This document shows, piece after piece, positions 23,664 through 35,742 of a DNA stretch of 64,000 nt (position 1 is the stretch's first letter; each line of letters begins with the position of its first letter). A model generated the notes under the pieces. That model ran no database searches. It worked only from the letters and a program-made list of their open reading frames with translations, and was not told where the DNA came from. Location: NCBI GenBank assembly GCA_033977485.1, contig CM066988.1, forward strand, positions 2,797,501 through 2,861,500. Direction: 5' to 3'. The position numbers and the translations under genes are program-made. The stretch is from Hydrangea macrophylla. Lineage: Eukaryota; Streptophyta; Magnoliopsida; Cornales; Hydrangeaceae.

Positions 23664-23743
23664 CCTTCAATCGATTGAAAAGACTTCGATCGCTTGAAGC
23701 TCACTTTTCTCAATTGATTGAAATGTTTTCAATCGATCGAACT
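23664..23743. repeat. Downstream palindrome cluster in LTR B
   Basis: Four motifs: TTCAATCGATTGAA, TTCGATCGCTTGAA, TCAATTGATTGAA and TTCAATCGATCGAA. Confidence 0.88.
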
Positions 23744-24094
23744 TCAACAGAACATGGTTGTTTCTTTGAGGTTGCTATTTCAAATGCTTAATCATTTAAA
23801 ACAGTTATGTGTTTTTATTATGTGATATTATGGATTACGAAGGTAATAGGATATGATAATGAGATTGAGATAATATGGTGAGTAATGTAGTAGGGTTCGG
23901 AACGAAAGTTATAATACAACGTGATAACGAGATAAGATTTGAAGGTTAACAGTGGGTAACATTGGATAACCTGGTGTCTGAGTCAGTGGGGTATAGTTAA
24001 CTTCAAAGTGGTGTTTAGTTGAGAGGATGATTTGCTCCAGTTAAATCCGATAAGTGAGTAACAAGGATTTGACCAAGATCGTGGGAGCTATGGA

Positions 24095-24270
24095 TGTACA
24101 GTACTCGCAAGCGTTCTTAAAAGTGGTGAACAGTAAGCATTCTTAAAGGTAGTGAACAAGAGTAAATGGTACGTCCATAGACTAGTTGTTTATATGAGAT
24201 CGATGTATAGTGTTCGCAAAAGTTCTTAAAAGCAGTGAATAGTAAGAGTTCTTAAAAGTGGTAAACAAGA
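24095..24270 (+). repeat. Tandem array in LTR B (GTTCTTAAAAGTGGTGAACA)
   Basis: Four to five copies of 'ttcttaaaagtggtgaacagtaag' with variable spacers. Confidence 0.75.
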
Positions 24271-24500
24271 GCATTAGTATGTCGTGATGATATAATCAGT
24301 CCGGTATAGTGAGTTGGGATTGGTACAGTCAGTCTTAGAGTTGGAAGACGATAAGAATCGGATATTGATGAGTCTGAATAAAAGAGGACAAGATATTATT
24401 AGTATCACTTCGTTATATCGTGCGTAATTGATAAGGACTTTATACCTATGATACTGTGGGAGTTTTTATTCACTCAGCTGAAGTAAGCTGATGGCGTTTA

Positions 24501-24665
24501 TGCCTGGACATTCCCCATCCAGACTACCCTGTCCCTATTAATGTAGATATTGGAGCTTATGACGACGACTACTATCTAGAGTTGGATTATGCAGAGGGTG
24601 GCCCCACTAATGAAGATTATGCTGGGGAAGATTACTATGCTAACGATTACCCTTACGCTAGCTAG
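24501..24665 (+). other. Conserved Tyr/Asp-rich tail reading frame, copy B
   Basis: The frame is 54 codons plus TAG. It begins CLDIPHPDYPVP, continues with an acidic Tyr-rich stretch (YDDDYYLELDY), and ends GEDYYANDYPYAS. Copy C has the same length (54 codons plus TGA) and the same block order with many substitutions. An in-frame TGA (24489) lies just upstream and no in-frame ATG starts it, so if translated it needs an upstream exon, a frameshift or a non-AUG start. Not matched to any family I know. Confidence 0.6.
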
Positions 24666-25863
24666 AAATGAAGAAGTCATATCTAGTTTATTTTTCTGTT
24701 ATTTCTGTCGAGCTTTTGTAACGGGTACTTGGGCATATGTTGTCTCCAGACTTGTTGTGATCCTGAGGACCATTCTGATATTGTAATGGATAGAATTGTT
24801 ATTATATATTCAGTTGTTTACTGTTGATTTTAGTTGGACTTGTACTGTGTGGTATGGACAATTAGTGACATTCACCTGTCATTCCCTATAGACCTAAAAA
24901 GGAAATTTATTTTTCTCTATTTTGGCTATTCTGGGGCGTGATAACTAATTTGAATGATTCATGTTGAGTTGTTGCATTTTTACGTTAAGCATTCCAATAG
25001 TATGATTAGTTCTCTTACTAAGCACAAGCTTAAACAAATTTTATTTTCTGTTGTGGTTATTGAATAACCACCACAAGTATGGATCAAGACGCCGTGAAAG
25101 AGAGAGTGAATGGAATCACGAGGCGGGGCTGGAGAACACTCTTATGTTAATATGTTCATGGTTTTACTAGAGTGTTGTAATCACCTAGACTCATGTAGTA
25201 TGACTAGTGAAGTCAAGAGTACTTGTAGCTAATTATTTGAACTTGGGTTTGTGTAGTTATTTAAGCCGTGGAAAACATCTTACCATCCACAAGCTATGTA
25301 TATGATTTGAGAACTCATCAAGTCAACATGTTCTACTCATGACATTGTGACACTTGAGTTTTCTTGGCTCATGTTTATAGTTGGAATGGAAATAAGGAGA
25401 CTTGCACCTTTGTTGAGTCTTGAATTCATGTGTATAGAGGTCTTTTATGTGGATGTTTAAAGTGATGGAATGATTTACAGTAGTTTTGGGAGTGCTTGTG
25501 TGTGGTTTAAACTCATTTACAGCAGAAAAACCAAGAACATGTACCTAGAACCGGTCGGTGGTTCCTTAGGACCAGTCGAAGGTACCCCTATTCCAGTTTT
25601 TACTTTTTGATTTTTTAAACTTCTATTTTGAAACAAAAAGGTCCTTGAGGGTCCCTAAAAACTTAAAATTTGTACTTTTGAGTTTCACCCATTTTCGAGA
25701 TACTTTGATAATGTTTTAAATCCAAAATTCTTTATTTTTGACTTTTAGTTGTGTGTTCTATAACAAGCTTTAGTTTTGTTTTAATGACTTCATAACTAGT
25801 TAATTAGCTGTTAATCATCATTGTTACACGACCTAGCCTGTGTGGGCGAGTTGGGGTGTGGCA

Positions 25864-26050
25864 GTGAAGTTGTTCATTAACTTACCAATTATCAACCATG
25901 TCTAATTACTCTCACAAGGGTACCCAAACTGGCCCTATTAGAGTTCACAATACAATAATAGAATATTAAGACAACTAAACAAATATCCATTTAAGCATAT
26001 AAATGCATATAGATGCAGTTTATGTAATTTAGACCTCTATTGGGTCCCAT
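25864..26050. repeat. Inverted repeat X, right arm
   Basis: Reverse complement relative of 21828-22020. It is bounded on the left by the end of M and on the right by copia LTR J. Confidence 0.7.
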
Positions 26051-27491
26051 TGATGGAAATCGATTATGAAAACATATTTAAGCAGTATAAGAACAAGTTT
26101 CTAAAAAAACTTTAAGCTACTACTTATGAATCTAGTAGCGTGTAGTAAGGGAAAAATACATTTTCTGCGATAAAACTTTGATAGGATCTCCTTGCTTGTA
26201 ATTCCAACAGCCTCCTAATGGTGATCTTCACTCCTATGTCTCTAATGGATGCACTTGTGAAGACTTGGAGTAGTAGGAGTCCTTCTTGAGTGAGAAAAAG
26301 GGCCTTGGAAAACTTATAGAATGATTCTGGAGAGCTAGGGCTTGAAAAATGACGAGTAAACATGTTTTGCCCATAGGTCTCCTATTTATAAGTATTTCCA
26401 ACTGACCCAAAGTCCAATCGATTGCCTAAAGTGGCAATCAATTGCCTCACTAATCGATTGCCCAGTAGTGCCAATCGATTGGCTTATCTCTCTCTTGTCT
26501 TCTAACATCCTGTGGAGCTAAGAGTGGGACCTCCTAGGTTCTTTATTGTTGTCTTAGACCAATTATTAATTTCAATGATCAAACTCTTTGACCAGCAAAA
26601 TTAACTAACTGATCAATTACAAAAACTTCACTTTGAAATGATCACTGCATTCTAACGCAAAAGAACATATCTAAAATGGTAACTAGACTTGTATGATTGT
26701 ATTAATGTCCCTCTACTATTAGCATTCGTAATCATATTCAGGTAGTCGGATAAACTGTTAGTGTTTTCCTGAATAATGATTACATCTTGTTTTCCTTGAG
26801 TCACATTCACCTATCATGATTACCAAACATGTTGATAACTACTTATGAACATACTGCAGTTCTCAGTAATCAGCTTTGTGACATTCTCAAGGGATTGCTT
26901 ACTCTTCATCAGAGAGTAGATTCTTTCTTAACAATTTATGTCATAACCCTATGAACATGACTTACCCAAGATACCCAGGTGTTGATCTTGAAGACCTTAC
27001 TGATTGGTAATTCAAAGTAATCGCATCTATAGTCTGTGTCCATAATCAACTCAAGATTAAGAAAACGTACCTTATACAAGTTATGAGTTCCTATCGACTG
27101 TTGACAATTTAGATGTCAGTATGAAAATCTTATGGTCCGTCAATGTACTATAAGAGCTAGCATATTTAACTAAGAGTCATGTACTCTAGTGATTGAGATT
27201 CATCACTCCATCTAATGGTAGTTAATCATGCTATAGTATATACCTAATGAGATATCCAATCTCATCATCCACTGTGACAATTCTAAATATCGAAGAATAG
27301 TAATTCGTATCTCTTGCGTATTTATCCCATACACACACGAATTACCTACTATGATATTTAAGGATTGTATACAATATTCATCACATAAAACATACATAAT
27401 TAAGTGAAAATTTGATATGCATATATAAAATGTCAAGTGTCACATAAATAAAGAATAGTATCTAGATGACAATGAGGGCAAAATCCTAACA
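26051..27491 (-). mobile_element. 3' LTR of copia element J
   Basis: 1441 bp. In the minus sense it starts TGTTAGGATTTTGCCCTCAT and ends in CA at 26051 (plus-strand TGATGGAAATCG, matching the K left end TGATGAAAAAATAGG). It is followed on the plus strand by 'aactcccacttgc', the polypurine tract in reverse. A TATA (minus TATAAATAGG, 26381-26390) has a palindrome cluster upstream (26413-26482). It belongs with K and L. Confidence 0.88.
26413..26482. repeat. Palindrome cluster (CAATCGATTG) in copia LTR J
   Basis: Four motifs: CCAATCGATTGCC, GGCAATCAATTGCC, AATCGATTGCC and GCCAATCGATTGGC. Position relative to the TATA box is as in K. Confidence 0.88.
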
Positions 27492-28394
27492 AACTCCCAC
27501 TTGCACTCATCACCCATTAGAACTAGATATGAGACCTAAACTATCTAGATGACGATCAAATACCTTCTGAGGCAAAGCCTTTGTGAAAGGATTTACAAGA
27601 TTGTTAGCGATGGCAATCTTGGTGATACTCACACAAATCCACACTGGAGTATATCTCGAATGGGGTAATACTTCCTTTCCTTGGACTGGGCCACTACCCT
27701 ACTATCATCACAGTATAGTGTAATAGGTAACAGTGATGCTAGTACCACCTCGAGTTCCATGAGGAACTTCTCAAGCCAAATAACTTCCTTTACAGCTTCG
27801 CAAGCAGCCAGAAACTCAGCTTCTGTACTTGAGTCTATAATGCATTTCTGCTTAATGATTTTCCAACTAATAGCACCACCTTCTAGGGTAAAGAGATGTC
27901 TGAATGTAGACTTTCTCGAATATTTATCTGACATAAAAACCAAGTCAGTATATCCTATTGAAATCATCTCATCCCCGCCATACAAAAGCATTTAATCTTT
28001 AGTCTTTCTCAAGTACTTAAGAATATGCTTGACGAATGTCCAGTGCTCTAGACCAAGATTTGACTGATACATGCTAACCATGCCAACAACAAAATTGATA
28101 TCTAGTCTAGTGCATAACATCGCATACATGAGAGTTCTCATTGCAGAAGCATAGGGAACTCCTACCATGTGATTCCTCTCCTCTTGTGTCTTAGAATGCT
28201 AATCCTTAGAGAATGCTAGACCATGCCTGAAAGGTAATAAACCTTTCTTTGAGTTGTCCATGGAAAACCTAGTTACTACTTGAGATAATTCCATTATATT
28301 TTGCTTACGATCTCGAAAGAGCTTTATCCTAAGGATATAGCTCGCCTTTCCTAGATATTTCATATCAAAAGTACTAGCTAGCCAAACTTTGATT
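27492..28394 (-). pseudogene. Copia J pol: end of RT and RNase H
   Basis: Pol supplies the enzymes that copy and integrate the element. The minus-strand frame 27991-27629 holds the copia RNase H: SRKSTFRHLFTLEGGAISWK, then KQKCIIDSSTEAEFLAACEA and VKEVIWLEKFLMELEV. The RT C-terminal part is at 28405-28199: WLASTFDMKYLGKASYILRI and KLFRDRKQNIMELSQ. A polypurine tract (AAGTGGGAGTT on the minus strand) abuts the LTR at 27492. Several frame breaks are present. Continues at 30054 after LTR H. Confidence 0.88.
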
Positions 28395-28652
28395 GTTGAT
28401 GACAAGCGGGGGTATTTGTAAAATACAACCGTGCTAAAAGAAGAAAATATGCTAATTTAGCATACAATTTCCTTATATATCTACAATTTGAATTACAATG
28501 CCAATTTTTACACAATATGATTAATCTATGATAAGTTGTATTGTTTTAGTAGTTATTTATGCAGATTACTGTTGCTGAGTGAAGAATTGAATAAGCATGA
28601 TAAAAGGAAGTGTTTGGTTTTAATGAAAACAATTCAAACATGAAAAGGAAGT

Positions 28653-28766
28653 CTCAAGCGATCGAAGAGGTTTCAAGCGATCCAGGTTTCGATCGATCGA
28701 GATAAGCTCAATCGCTCGAAGATTCCAGAAGTTCAAGCGATCGAGAGATGTTCGATCGATCGAACA
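28653..28766. repeat. Upstream palindrome cluster in LTR H
   Basis: Five motifs (CAAGCGATCGAAG, TTTCAAGCGATCC, TTTCGATCGATCGAG, CTCAATCGCTCGAAG, TTCGATCGATCGAAC) about 70 bp upstream of the TATA run. Confidence 0.9.
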
Positions 28767-29261
28767 TGGCGTTTATCAGAATTTATGCGCATGTAGCAGA
28801 AATAGAATTTTTAACCCTAGCCTTAAGTGTAGTATATATATGCGTTTTGTATACGTCCAGAAGGACGCCCACTTTAGTTTTCATTAGTTTTATATAGAGA
28901 GATAGAGAGTTTACAATGTTTCTTTTGTAGGTTTTAAAGGTTAAGATCGAATGTTCTTGGACTTTCTGCTAGTTTGATCTTAAAACAAGTTGCAGGTTCT
29001 GTTATTTTGGTTTATTTACAATCTGTTTATAGTTTTCTATAGCATTAGTAGTAGTAATCGTAGTATTGCATGTTAGATTATTGTTAATCCATAGTTTTTC
29101 ATAGCTTTTATGTTTAAATCGCAAACAAACAAGACGTTAATGAACATTTACGTTAAAAATTATTATGTGACTCTCTAGACAATGTCTGAATAATCCCCAG
29201 GTTGGGAGATCGCGATGAAACAGTGATCTGCAGCCTCTGCCATGCAGCAGTATAAAACCTG

Positions 29262-29384
29262 CATTCGATTGATCGAAGTAGTTCGATCGATCGAAGCAGA
29301 CACATAGTCAAGCGATCGAAGACAGGTCGATCGCTCGAGAGATGATGATTTTCGATCGATCGAAAGCGCATAGATCGATCGAAC
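29262..29384. repeat. Downstream palindrome cluster in LTR H
   Basis: Six motifs of the TTCGATCGATCGAAG type, about 430 bp downstream of the TATA run. Confidence 0.9.
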
Positions 29385-30053
29385 TCTTTAATTCTTGAGT
29401 AGTCTTTATGCAGTATTCTAAGACTTTCTGCTTTTGAGATTTGTTATCAAACTGTCCCCAAATGCTCAGTTTGTCAAAACAGTTTCATTACTTTAAGCCT
29501 TAAGGCCTTTTTCTTCAATAACTTTTGCAAACTATTTTGAATGCTAACACCATTCAGAATGCAAGACTTAACTATTGTTTTAAACCACCTTCATGTGTTT
29601 TGGAAATAAATGTGATGATATAGTCCTGGCCATGAACGGGCTATTGATTCTTTATCTTTAGAAAATACGGAATATTGTAGATAGACACACTCCCTAGGGC
29701 TTAAATGTAAACTGCATGGTAGATGGCTAGGATGCTGTGGACTCATGTGATCCCAACATTCCCTTTTATTAAGAAAAACACGTTTTAAAATCTATATAGC
29801 TTGAGTTGCTTAGTTAATTAGTAGTTTAGTTTAATTTAGTTGGTTTAGTTTTAGTAGTTACTTCGTGGAACTTTGTGTTCTACAACCTTTCAAATATTGA
29901 TTTTTATTTTTCCTTTTAGAGATTAATCCAGGTATTTAGTTTAACACCTTCCCTGTGGGACCGACCTGGTCTTAACCAGATTACTACTTGCACAATTACC
30001 TACACTTGGGTATAGCACACAAGCGCACACACATTTTTAGCCGTGTCAGTTGA

Positions 30054-30290
30054 CATTGCCCCTATATCATTCCCAATGAGTAGAATGTCATCAACATTAA
30101 GTATAAGAAACACCACCGCTTTTCCTTCACCTTTTGTTGTATATACAAGGTTTATCCATATTCTGTATGAAACCAAACAATTTGACCGCTTGGTCAAAAT
30201 GAATGTTCTAACTCCTAGTGAATCATTTGAGCACACGCTCCTTTCAGTCCAAAAATCTCATTTTCAAATTTCAGGTCAAGTCTAACATCA
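30054..30290 (-). pseudogene. Copia J pol: RT catalytic block
   Basis: The minus strand reads VVFLILNVDDILLIGNDIGA, the YVDD active-site block with Tyr changed to Asn. Upstream it has FDQAVKLFGF-like text and a degenerate YGLKQ. It joins directly to the 28394 segment once LTR H and one TSD are removed. Everything 5' of this (gag, protease, integrase, 5' LTR) is missing. Confidence 0.85.
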
Positions 30291-30375
30291 TAGGTATAAA
30301 TGACCAAAATGCCCCTGTGACTAATTTTTCAAAAAAGTTTTAAATTAGTCTCCATATACATACCAAGTATTTAAC

Positions 30376-32664
30376 TGTCCTGCTACAATCACCGAAAAAA
30401 TGCACCGAAATGGCGTTATAATTGAGTATTTGAAAGAGAAACTAAGGGCGTTATGATTGAGTATTTGACGCTCATTGGTACCTTTGTGGTTATAATTCTT
30501 TATGGATTCAACAGTTGTCTTTGAAAGACCGGGAGTGATTTGTGGCTCAAGTATGATCGAAAAATGAGAAAGTGTTAAGAAATTTTGGATAAACTTTTGT
30601 CTTAAAGACTTTTGTAGTAAAATTTTTGAAATGTACATTTGTACTTGGATGTTGGTTTTGGTTGAAATCCGTAGAGGTTTCATTCGAATTAAAAGGTTGT
30701 CTTACCGTTTGCTGTTAAAGTAGAACTGTGAATGACGTATGAATCCGTCATTAATCTTTGAAGAGATTAAATTGGAGAATGACTTTCCATAAGTTGGATT
30801 TAATCTAGATATTGTTTTAAGGTGATTATGATTAGTATCATCTAGATCCGTTAATCTCTGAACGAATCTTCAAGCTTTAAAGTTGTTCCTTACGACGAGG
30901 AGCACTCGTGGACACCAAAATCACTTCCATCCGATAACTTATCTCGGTTAGGAAAAATCCTAAATTTCAAAGGTAGTTCATATAACTCTCTAATATGATG
31001 TATTATATGTTAAGTAGCATAAATCTAGAATACTGCATGATTTGGTACACGTTTGACGTGCATAAAATCCAAACCTAGCTCTCTTGAAGTTTTGCCTAAA
31101 TGATCTAGATGCTTATGTGCTTATGTGTTTAAATGAAAGTTGAAAACATGTCTACTTGCTTTTATAGAAGTTTGATAACATGCTTATGTAGAAATTCATG
31201 ATTTCATGCATATGCTTAAGTTTTACGAAAGACTATTAATATGCTTGATCATCTAGCATAATATTATTCATTTGCATTTCATAAGCATGATTATGAAATT
31301 GGCTATGAACATGTGCATCAACATGAAAATGCACAAAAAAGGATTTTGGGTGAAAGACCTCCATGTGTGGGGCTTTCAATTTAAAAATGGGAAGATCCCC
31401 ATGTGTGGGACTTCTGAATTTCAAAGATCATGAAAAACCATCGCGAGAGGATTTTGATCTGAAGTATAGATAAATCCGATTGTGGATGTGAATGTGAAGA
31501 TTGGATCCATTAGGAACTTGATCTCCTGGTCTTGCAAACCATCAGAATCGTAAGCTAAAGACCCATATGAGGTGGTTAAAAGTCCCCATAACATGGTGGC
31601 CCATAGACCTGGAGTTGTGTTTGAGAGTGAGTGTTTGAAAATTCATGAAAAGGCCTATGGGCGACATTGTTTTCCTTTGGCAACAAATCATTACATTCAC
31701 GCATCCATGCATATAATTCATGATAGTATTGAATTGTATGACTACGGGCCGTTGTGCTCATGGACTATTTTTAAAAGCTTTTCAGGTAAAATGGATAAGG
31801 GCAAGGCCCTATAGCGATTGGCATGTAATCACCCCTTTAAAGACCCCATTTATGGGGAGATTCTAGAAATCATGTAATACATAGTTATATGTTTTAGATT
31901 TATAAGTTATGCTTTTGCATAGTAGATTGTTATCAGACGCATATTAGTTCGTACTCATTTTTCTTAGACTAGAATTCATGGTTGTATTGGGGTGCATATT
32001 ATCCCCCTTCAACTTAGACTTGTTATTAGGATTCCTAAATCATGTTAGGATTCGTTATATTCGTATTGGCATGTATTCGTGACATAAGTCACTCCTTTTG
32101 TAAGATTGCATGCATATATGTTGTGGATGGGATAACTCGTTTTCATTTTTAGTTATGCTTGGATTGATAAGGTGTCCCATAGCTTTTACTTCCCCTTTTA
32201 TTGAGTTAGAATCACCTATTTGGGAGCAAAGTTGTGTGAACATATAGTTGTTATGCAGCAGAGTCTTCTGCTACTACAATCCAGTCAACCAATTGGGCAT
32301 CCAGTTGGATGGATTCTGCACTTAAGAGGTTTGGACTCTTTGTATATATGAAAACAGTCAACTGAGTGGCCCCAGTTGACTGAACATTTCATGCCCTAGT
32401 CGGCCGAATTTATTCCAGTCGACCGGGACAGATGGTTTATGAACTCTCTGTTTGAAAACCAGTCGACCGAACCCTTTTGTCAGTAGACTGGATCGGGCTG
32501 TTCAAAGTAGTGCTCTTAGCATCTTGCAAAACTAGTCGACCGATGTCCCGATCAGTCGAGTGGATCTACAGATTTTCAAATCTTCTTATTTTAAAAACAT
32601 TTTAATTTGACTGTTGAATTATCTAATCACCCTAACCCCCATTTCTTGGATTTAGGGCGTTACA
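30376..32664 (+). mobile_element. Probable solo LTR Q
   Basis: The TSD TTAAC (30371-30375 and 32665-32669) brackets TGTCCTGC...GGGCGTTACA. The GGGCGTTACA end is typical of long gypsy LTRs. It carries a cluster of CAGTCGACCG-type motifs near its 3' end (32281-32570) and two 'catgtgtgggg' repeats (31360-31410). Superfamily not established. Confidence 0.6.
32281..32570. repeat. Palindrome cluster with GTCGAC core in LTR Q
   Basis: About eight motifs: CAGTCAACC, CAGTCAACTG, CAGTTGACTG, AGTCGGCCG, CAGTCGACCGG, CAGTCGACCGA and ACTAGTCGACCGA. It has the same texture as the ATCGAT clusters elsewhere but a different core. Confidence 0.8.
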
Positions 32665-32669
32665 TTAAC

Positions 32670-33290
32670 TCCCGAGTCAAGTTCTTTGGTGATGACGGAC
32701 CGATGCACTCTATTAGTCGGACTAAAAGCCAGGTTTCTTGGTTTCCTGCCAAACCAAGTGGCGACTCCATTAAATAGAAGTCTTTTCCTAAATTTGCATT
32801 GTGGGATAAAATATGGATCACTCACAGTGTAGCCTCGAATATAGATTATAGGCATCAGTGTAGCCTCAATTACATGGTTTAAAGCCCCATAGAATCCAAA
32901 TATGAGTAATCGAATTCAGAATGTTTTAGTTAAGGGATAATGAAGGAATTGACTTTCATTTGTGGTATTGACATTGGATTTTTGTGGGATTAATCAAGTG
33001 GGCCTTTATTTTTCTAGGTCCTAAGTTTGGTTAGTTTAGGTTCCCACATACATGCATAACGAACAGGTTATTTATCCATTTTTTTTGTTTTGGGAAAAGG
33101 GGGGGGGGGAAGGGGGATCCATAAGAGAATCAAAAGGGAAATCTATTGATCATCATGGAAAGCTCTTTGTGTGCCAAAAAAAGAAAGCAATAGAATTGGA
33201 TTTTGACAAATCGAGAGCTTTAACTTGGCATTGCTTGCAAAACAAGAATGAAGACTATTTATCAAGGCTACATCACTATTTCATATGGTC
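32670..33290. other. Probable fragment of a Tat-like LTR end; otherwise unassigned
   Basis: 'aagtggcgactccattaaat' near 32757 resembles the GGCGACTC block near the 3' ends of Tat/Ogre LTRs. A poly(G) run is at about 33103-33112. Nothing else is recognised. Confidence 0.35.
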
Positions 33291-33417
33291 TATATAGAAA
33301 GATATTTTCCTAATGAAAACCTTATCATAGTAAAGTTAGGATCCTATACCACAACCAATGTCATTGAGCTAACCTTGATAACCACATCAAAGATGGCTTT
33401 GATCCAACCCTGAAGGT

Positions 33418-33440
33418 GGGGGGGAGGGGGGGGGGGGGGT
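33418..33440 (+). repeat. Poly(G) run
   Basis: A near-continuous G tract (ggggggaggggggggggggggg-like). A second shorter tract lies at about 33103-33112. Confidence 0.85.
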
Positions 33441-34179
33441 TCCATCCTTTGTTAGGGTTTTGGAGGATTGAGAAATCTTTCTTTATGCATTATAATACTC
33501 TACAACCAACGAGTCTAGATGGGCTTTCCATTGAGGGATATCAATAGGTGGTTTTGGTATACAACTTATTCCTAAGAAGCCATAATTATTCCATCAAGAT
33601 AACTACAAAATGGTAAACTTCCAAGATTCCTTAGAATTGATACCCAATAAGAATTGTGGCTTTAGGATAACTTAGATCCAATCCTCAACACATTGTCGCT
33701 GTAAGTCAAAAGGTCTAAGGGCCATCTAGAAGATTTCTAGAGGATTTTGGCCAAGGGGTAGTGCAAGAAAAGATGGTGGAGAGGTTCCATTTGGTAGCCA
33801 CAGGGAGTGCACTCGGTATGTTCAATGAGCATACGAAAAGCAAGAGCTATTTTAGTAGGGATAACATTCGAAAACACCTTCCATACCTTCCATATAAACA
33901 ACTTGTGAGGTTCATATTCTAATTAATATAAGTAAAACCATTTGCCCGAGACATTGTTCGTTTTTGATCAGTGAGATTAGCTGACTTGATCGAGAAATAT
34001 CTTTTCTTATATGGGGTTCAAATGAGGTTGTCCTCTTCCATTCAATGGGGCAATGATGTGCAAAATTGCACTGGAAGTCTTCATTGTGAACATGTTGTTG
34101 AGGAGGCTAACATCCAGGCATTGCCATTATCAATCATCAGGTCGCAAACATTAGAAATATTGAGTCTTGGACTCCCACT

Positions 34180-35742
34180 TGTTGGACAAACCGGTTCCAA
34201 TGTGCAGTGGAAGAATAGATGCAATTCAAAATTTTAGATCTACTTCTCATTTATATACATAAATATATATACATACACATATATATACACTTTTTTTATA
34301 TATAAGATCATAGACATACCTTTTATGATTCGTTGAATTAAGTAAGAACTCTTCTCTTCAAGAACACTAACGATCTTCGCCCAATTAATCTCCAACAATC
34401 TTCACATCTAGAAATCTTCACTCTAATGACTATTGAACACTCACAGAGGTTAGGGTTTGGAAGAAATCCTTCAAGAAGAAATCTAGGAGGTCTAGAAATG
34501 CTTAGAAACAGATTTTGGGCGTTTAGAATGTGAAAATACGCAACCAATTAATTATGCCCGTAGGTCCTCTATTAATAAGCTTCTTAAACCAACCTACCAG
34601 TAACCGGTTTGCACCCACAAACTGGGGTACAAAATGGTTACCCAATAATAGGTTTGTTCCCACAAATCGGTTTTTGAGTAATCGATTTGTTGTACCGATA
34701 CTAGTCATTGGGTAGTACAAGTAACCGATTACTTGTATCTTCAAACCTTTCGTCTTTTGTATCCAAACATTTCTTTAAGCTAAGAATGGGACCCCTAGGT
34801 CCTTAATTACTAGCTCAGATTAATCATTAACTCTATCTAGCTAATCTCTTAACTAAGGAATCAATACTTAATCAATTATCATTAATACCACTATATAATG
34901 ATAACTACACTCTAGTGCATAAGAATAAAATCACACTTATATTAGCAATTCCTAGACTTGTATAATATGACACTGATGTCCCTCTACCTGCCAGTATTCG
35001 TATTTATCATTGGGATCTATGGCTAACAATACTGTCTACCCAAGAGATAAATACATCTTCAATTCCTCGAGTATCAACTCATAAATTACCAAGCATGTCC
35101 ACAACATCTTGTAGACATGGCTACGCAGCTCTCAGTATCAACTAGTGACATTCTCCAGCGAGTACTTACTTTGTGCAAGAAAATTTCTCTTTACATTACA
35201 AGAGGATAGAATTCATCTTGACAATATATGTTCCAAATTCTGTACACTTGTTCACCAAAGATACCTCAGGTGTTGATCTTGAAGACCTCACTGATTGGCA
35301 ACTCAAAGCAACCAAGCATACAACTTGTGTCCATTACTATCTACGATTGAGGACATGTATCCTACACAAGTTTGAGTTCCTATTAACTATAATAGATTTT
35401 CTTGTCAATATGTTTCACTCACAGTTCGTCAATGCAACTCATGCACTAGCATTAACCAAGAGTCAACTACTCTTGTAAATGAGATTCATAGCTCTATCAT
35501 ACAGAAGTTAATCATGCTATAGTATATACTTGATAAGTTATCTGGTCTTATCATCTACTGTGACTTGTTTGAAACAACAAGGAATATTGACTAATATCTC
35601 CCATGTGTAGTCTCATACACATATGAATCACATACAATGATGTTTAAGGATAACAGCCTAACTTCATCTCATGAATGACATACATAAATGTATTATGATA
35701 TTCCACATCCAAACTAACTGGATTGAGGGCATATTCCCAAAA
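34180..35742 (-). mobile_element. Solo copia LTR L, inserted in LINE
   Basis: 1563 bp, with a perfect TSD CCACT (34175-34179 and 35743-35747). In the minus sense it starts TTTTGGGAATATGCCCTCAA (first bases decayed from TGTTGGGA). It is collinear with K and J ('gctaagaatgggacccctagg', 'ccctctacctgcc'). A TATA-like TATTAATAG is at about 34567-34578, with a palindrome cluster upstream using a different core. Confidence 0.88.
34606..34740. repeat. Palindrome cluster, AACCGGTT / AACCGATT core, in copia LTR L
   Basis: Motifs include GTAACCGGTTTG, AAATGGTTACC, AAATCGGTTTTTGAGTAATC, GTAACCGATTAC. It occupies the slot filled by ATCGAT clusters in sister LTRs K and J. Confidence 0.75.

Larger units (their letters stand above)
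22868..24943 (+). mobile_element. Solo LTR B, long gypsy-type
   Basis: 2076 bp. The TSD ACTAA is perfect (22863-22867 and 24944-24948). It starts TGTAATACCCTGTATTTCC and ends GGGGCGTGATA (CA decayed to TA). Order of landmarks: palindrome cluster (22953-23184), TATA run (23243-23254), TA and GA microsatellites (GA at 23391-23432), perfect inverted repeat AGTGAGTTccaAACTCACT (23523-23541), second palindrome cluster (23664-23743), tandem array, then the tail frame (24501-24665). This is the best reference copy of the family to which A and C belong. Confidence 0.92.
22021..25863 (+). mobile_element. LTR-like element M (plus), split by B
   Basis: It ends GGGCGAGTTGGGGTGTGGCA at 25863 and is the opposite-strand relative of P. 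It contains a promoter/leader-like part (22240-22380, GA-rich, then GAAGCCATATTC and GGTGAGACTAAC), LTR B inserted at 22868, and after B a short 'gaaccggtcggtggttccttaggaccagtcg' motif pair. The 5' boundary is uncertain because the junction with inverted repeat X does not start with TG. Confidence 0.5.
28400..30048 (+). mobile_element. Solo Athila-family LTR H, inserted in copia J RT
   Basis: 1649 bp, with a perfect TSD GTTGA (28395-28399 and 30049-30053). It starts TGACAAGCGGGGGTATTTGT and ends GCCGTGTCA, collinear with the reverse complement of the 1635-bp LTRs of the intact Athila element ('cctacacttgggtatagcac', 'ttccctgtgggaccgacctgg'). A TATA run is at 28833-28841, with 'tatgcgttttgtatacgtcc' matching the intact LTR. 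Palindrome clusters are on both sides. The copy is considerably diverged, so it is an older family member. Confidence 0.92.
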
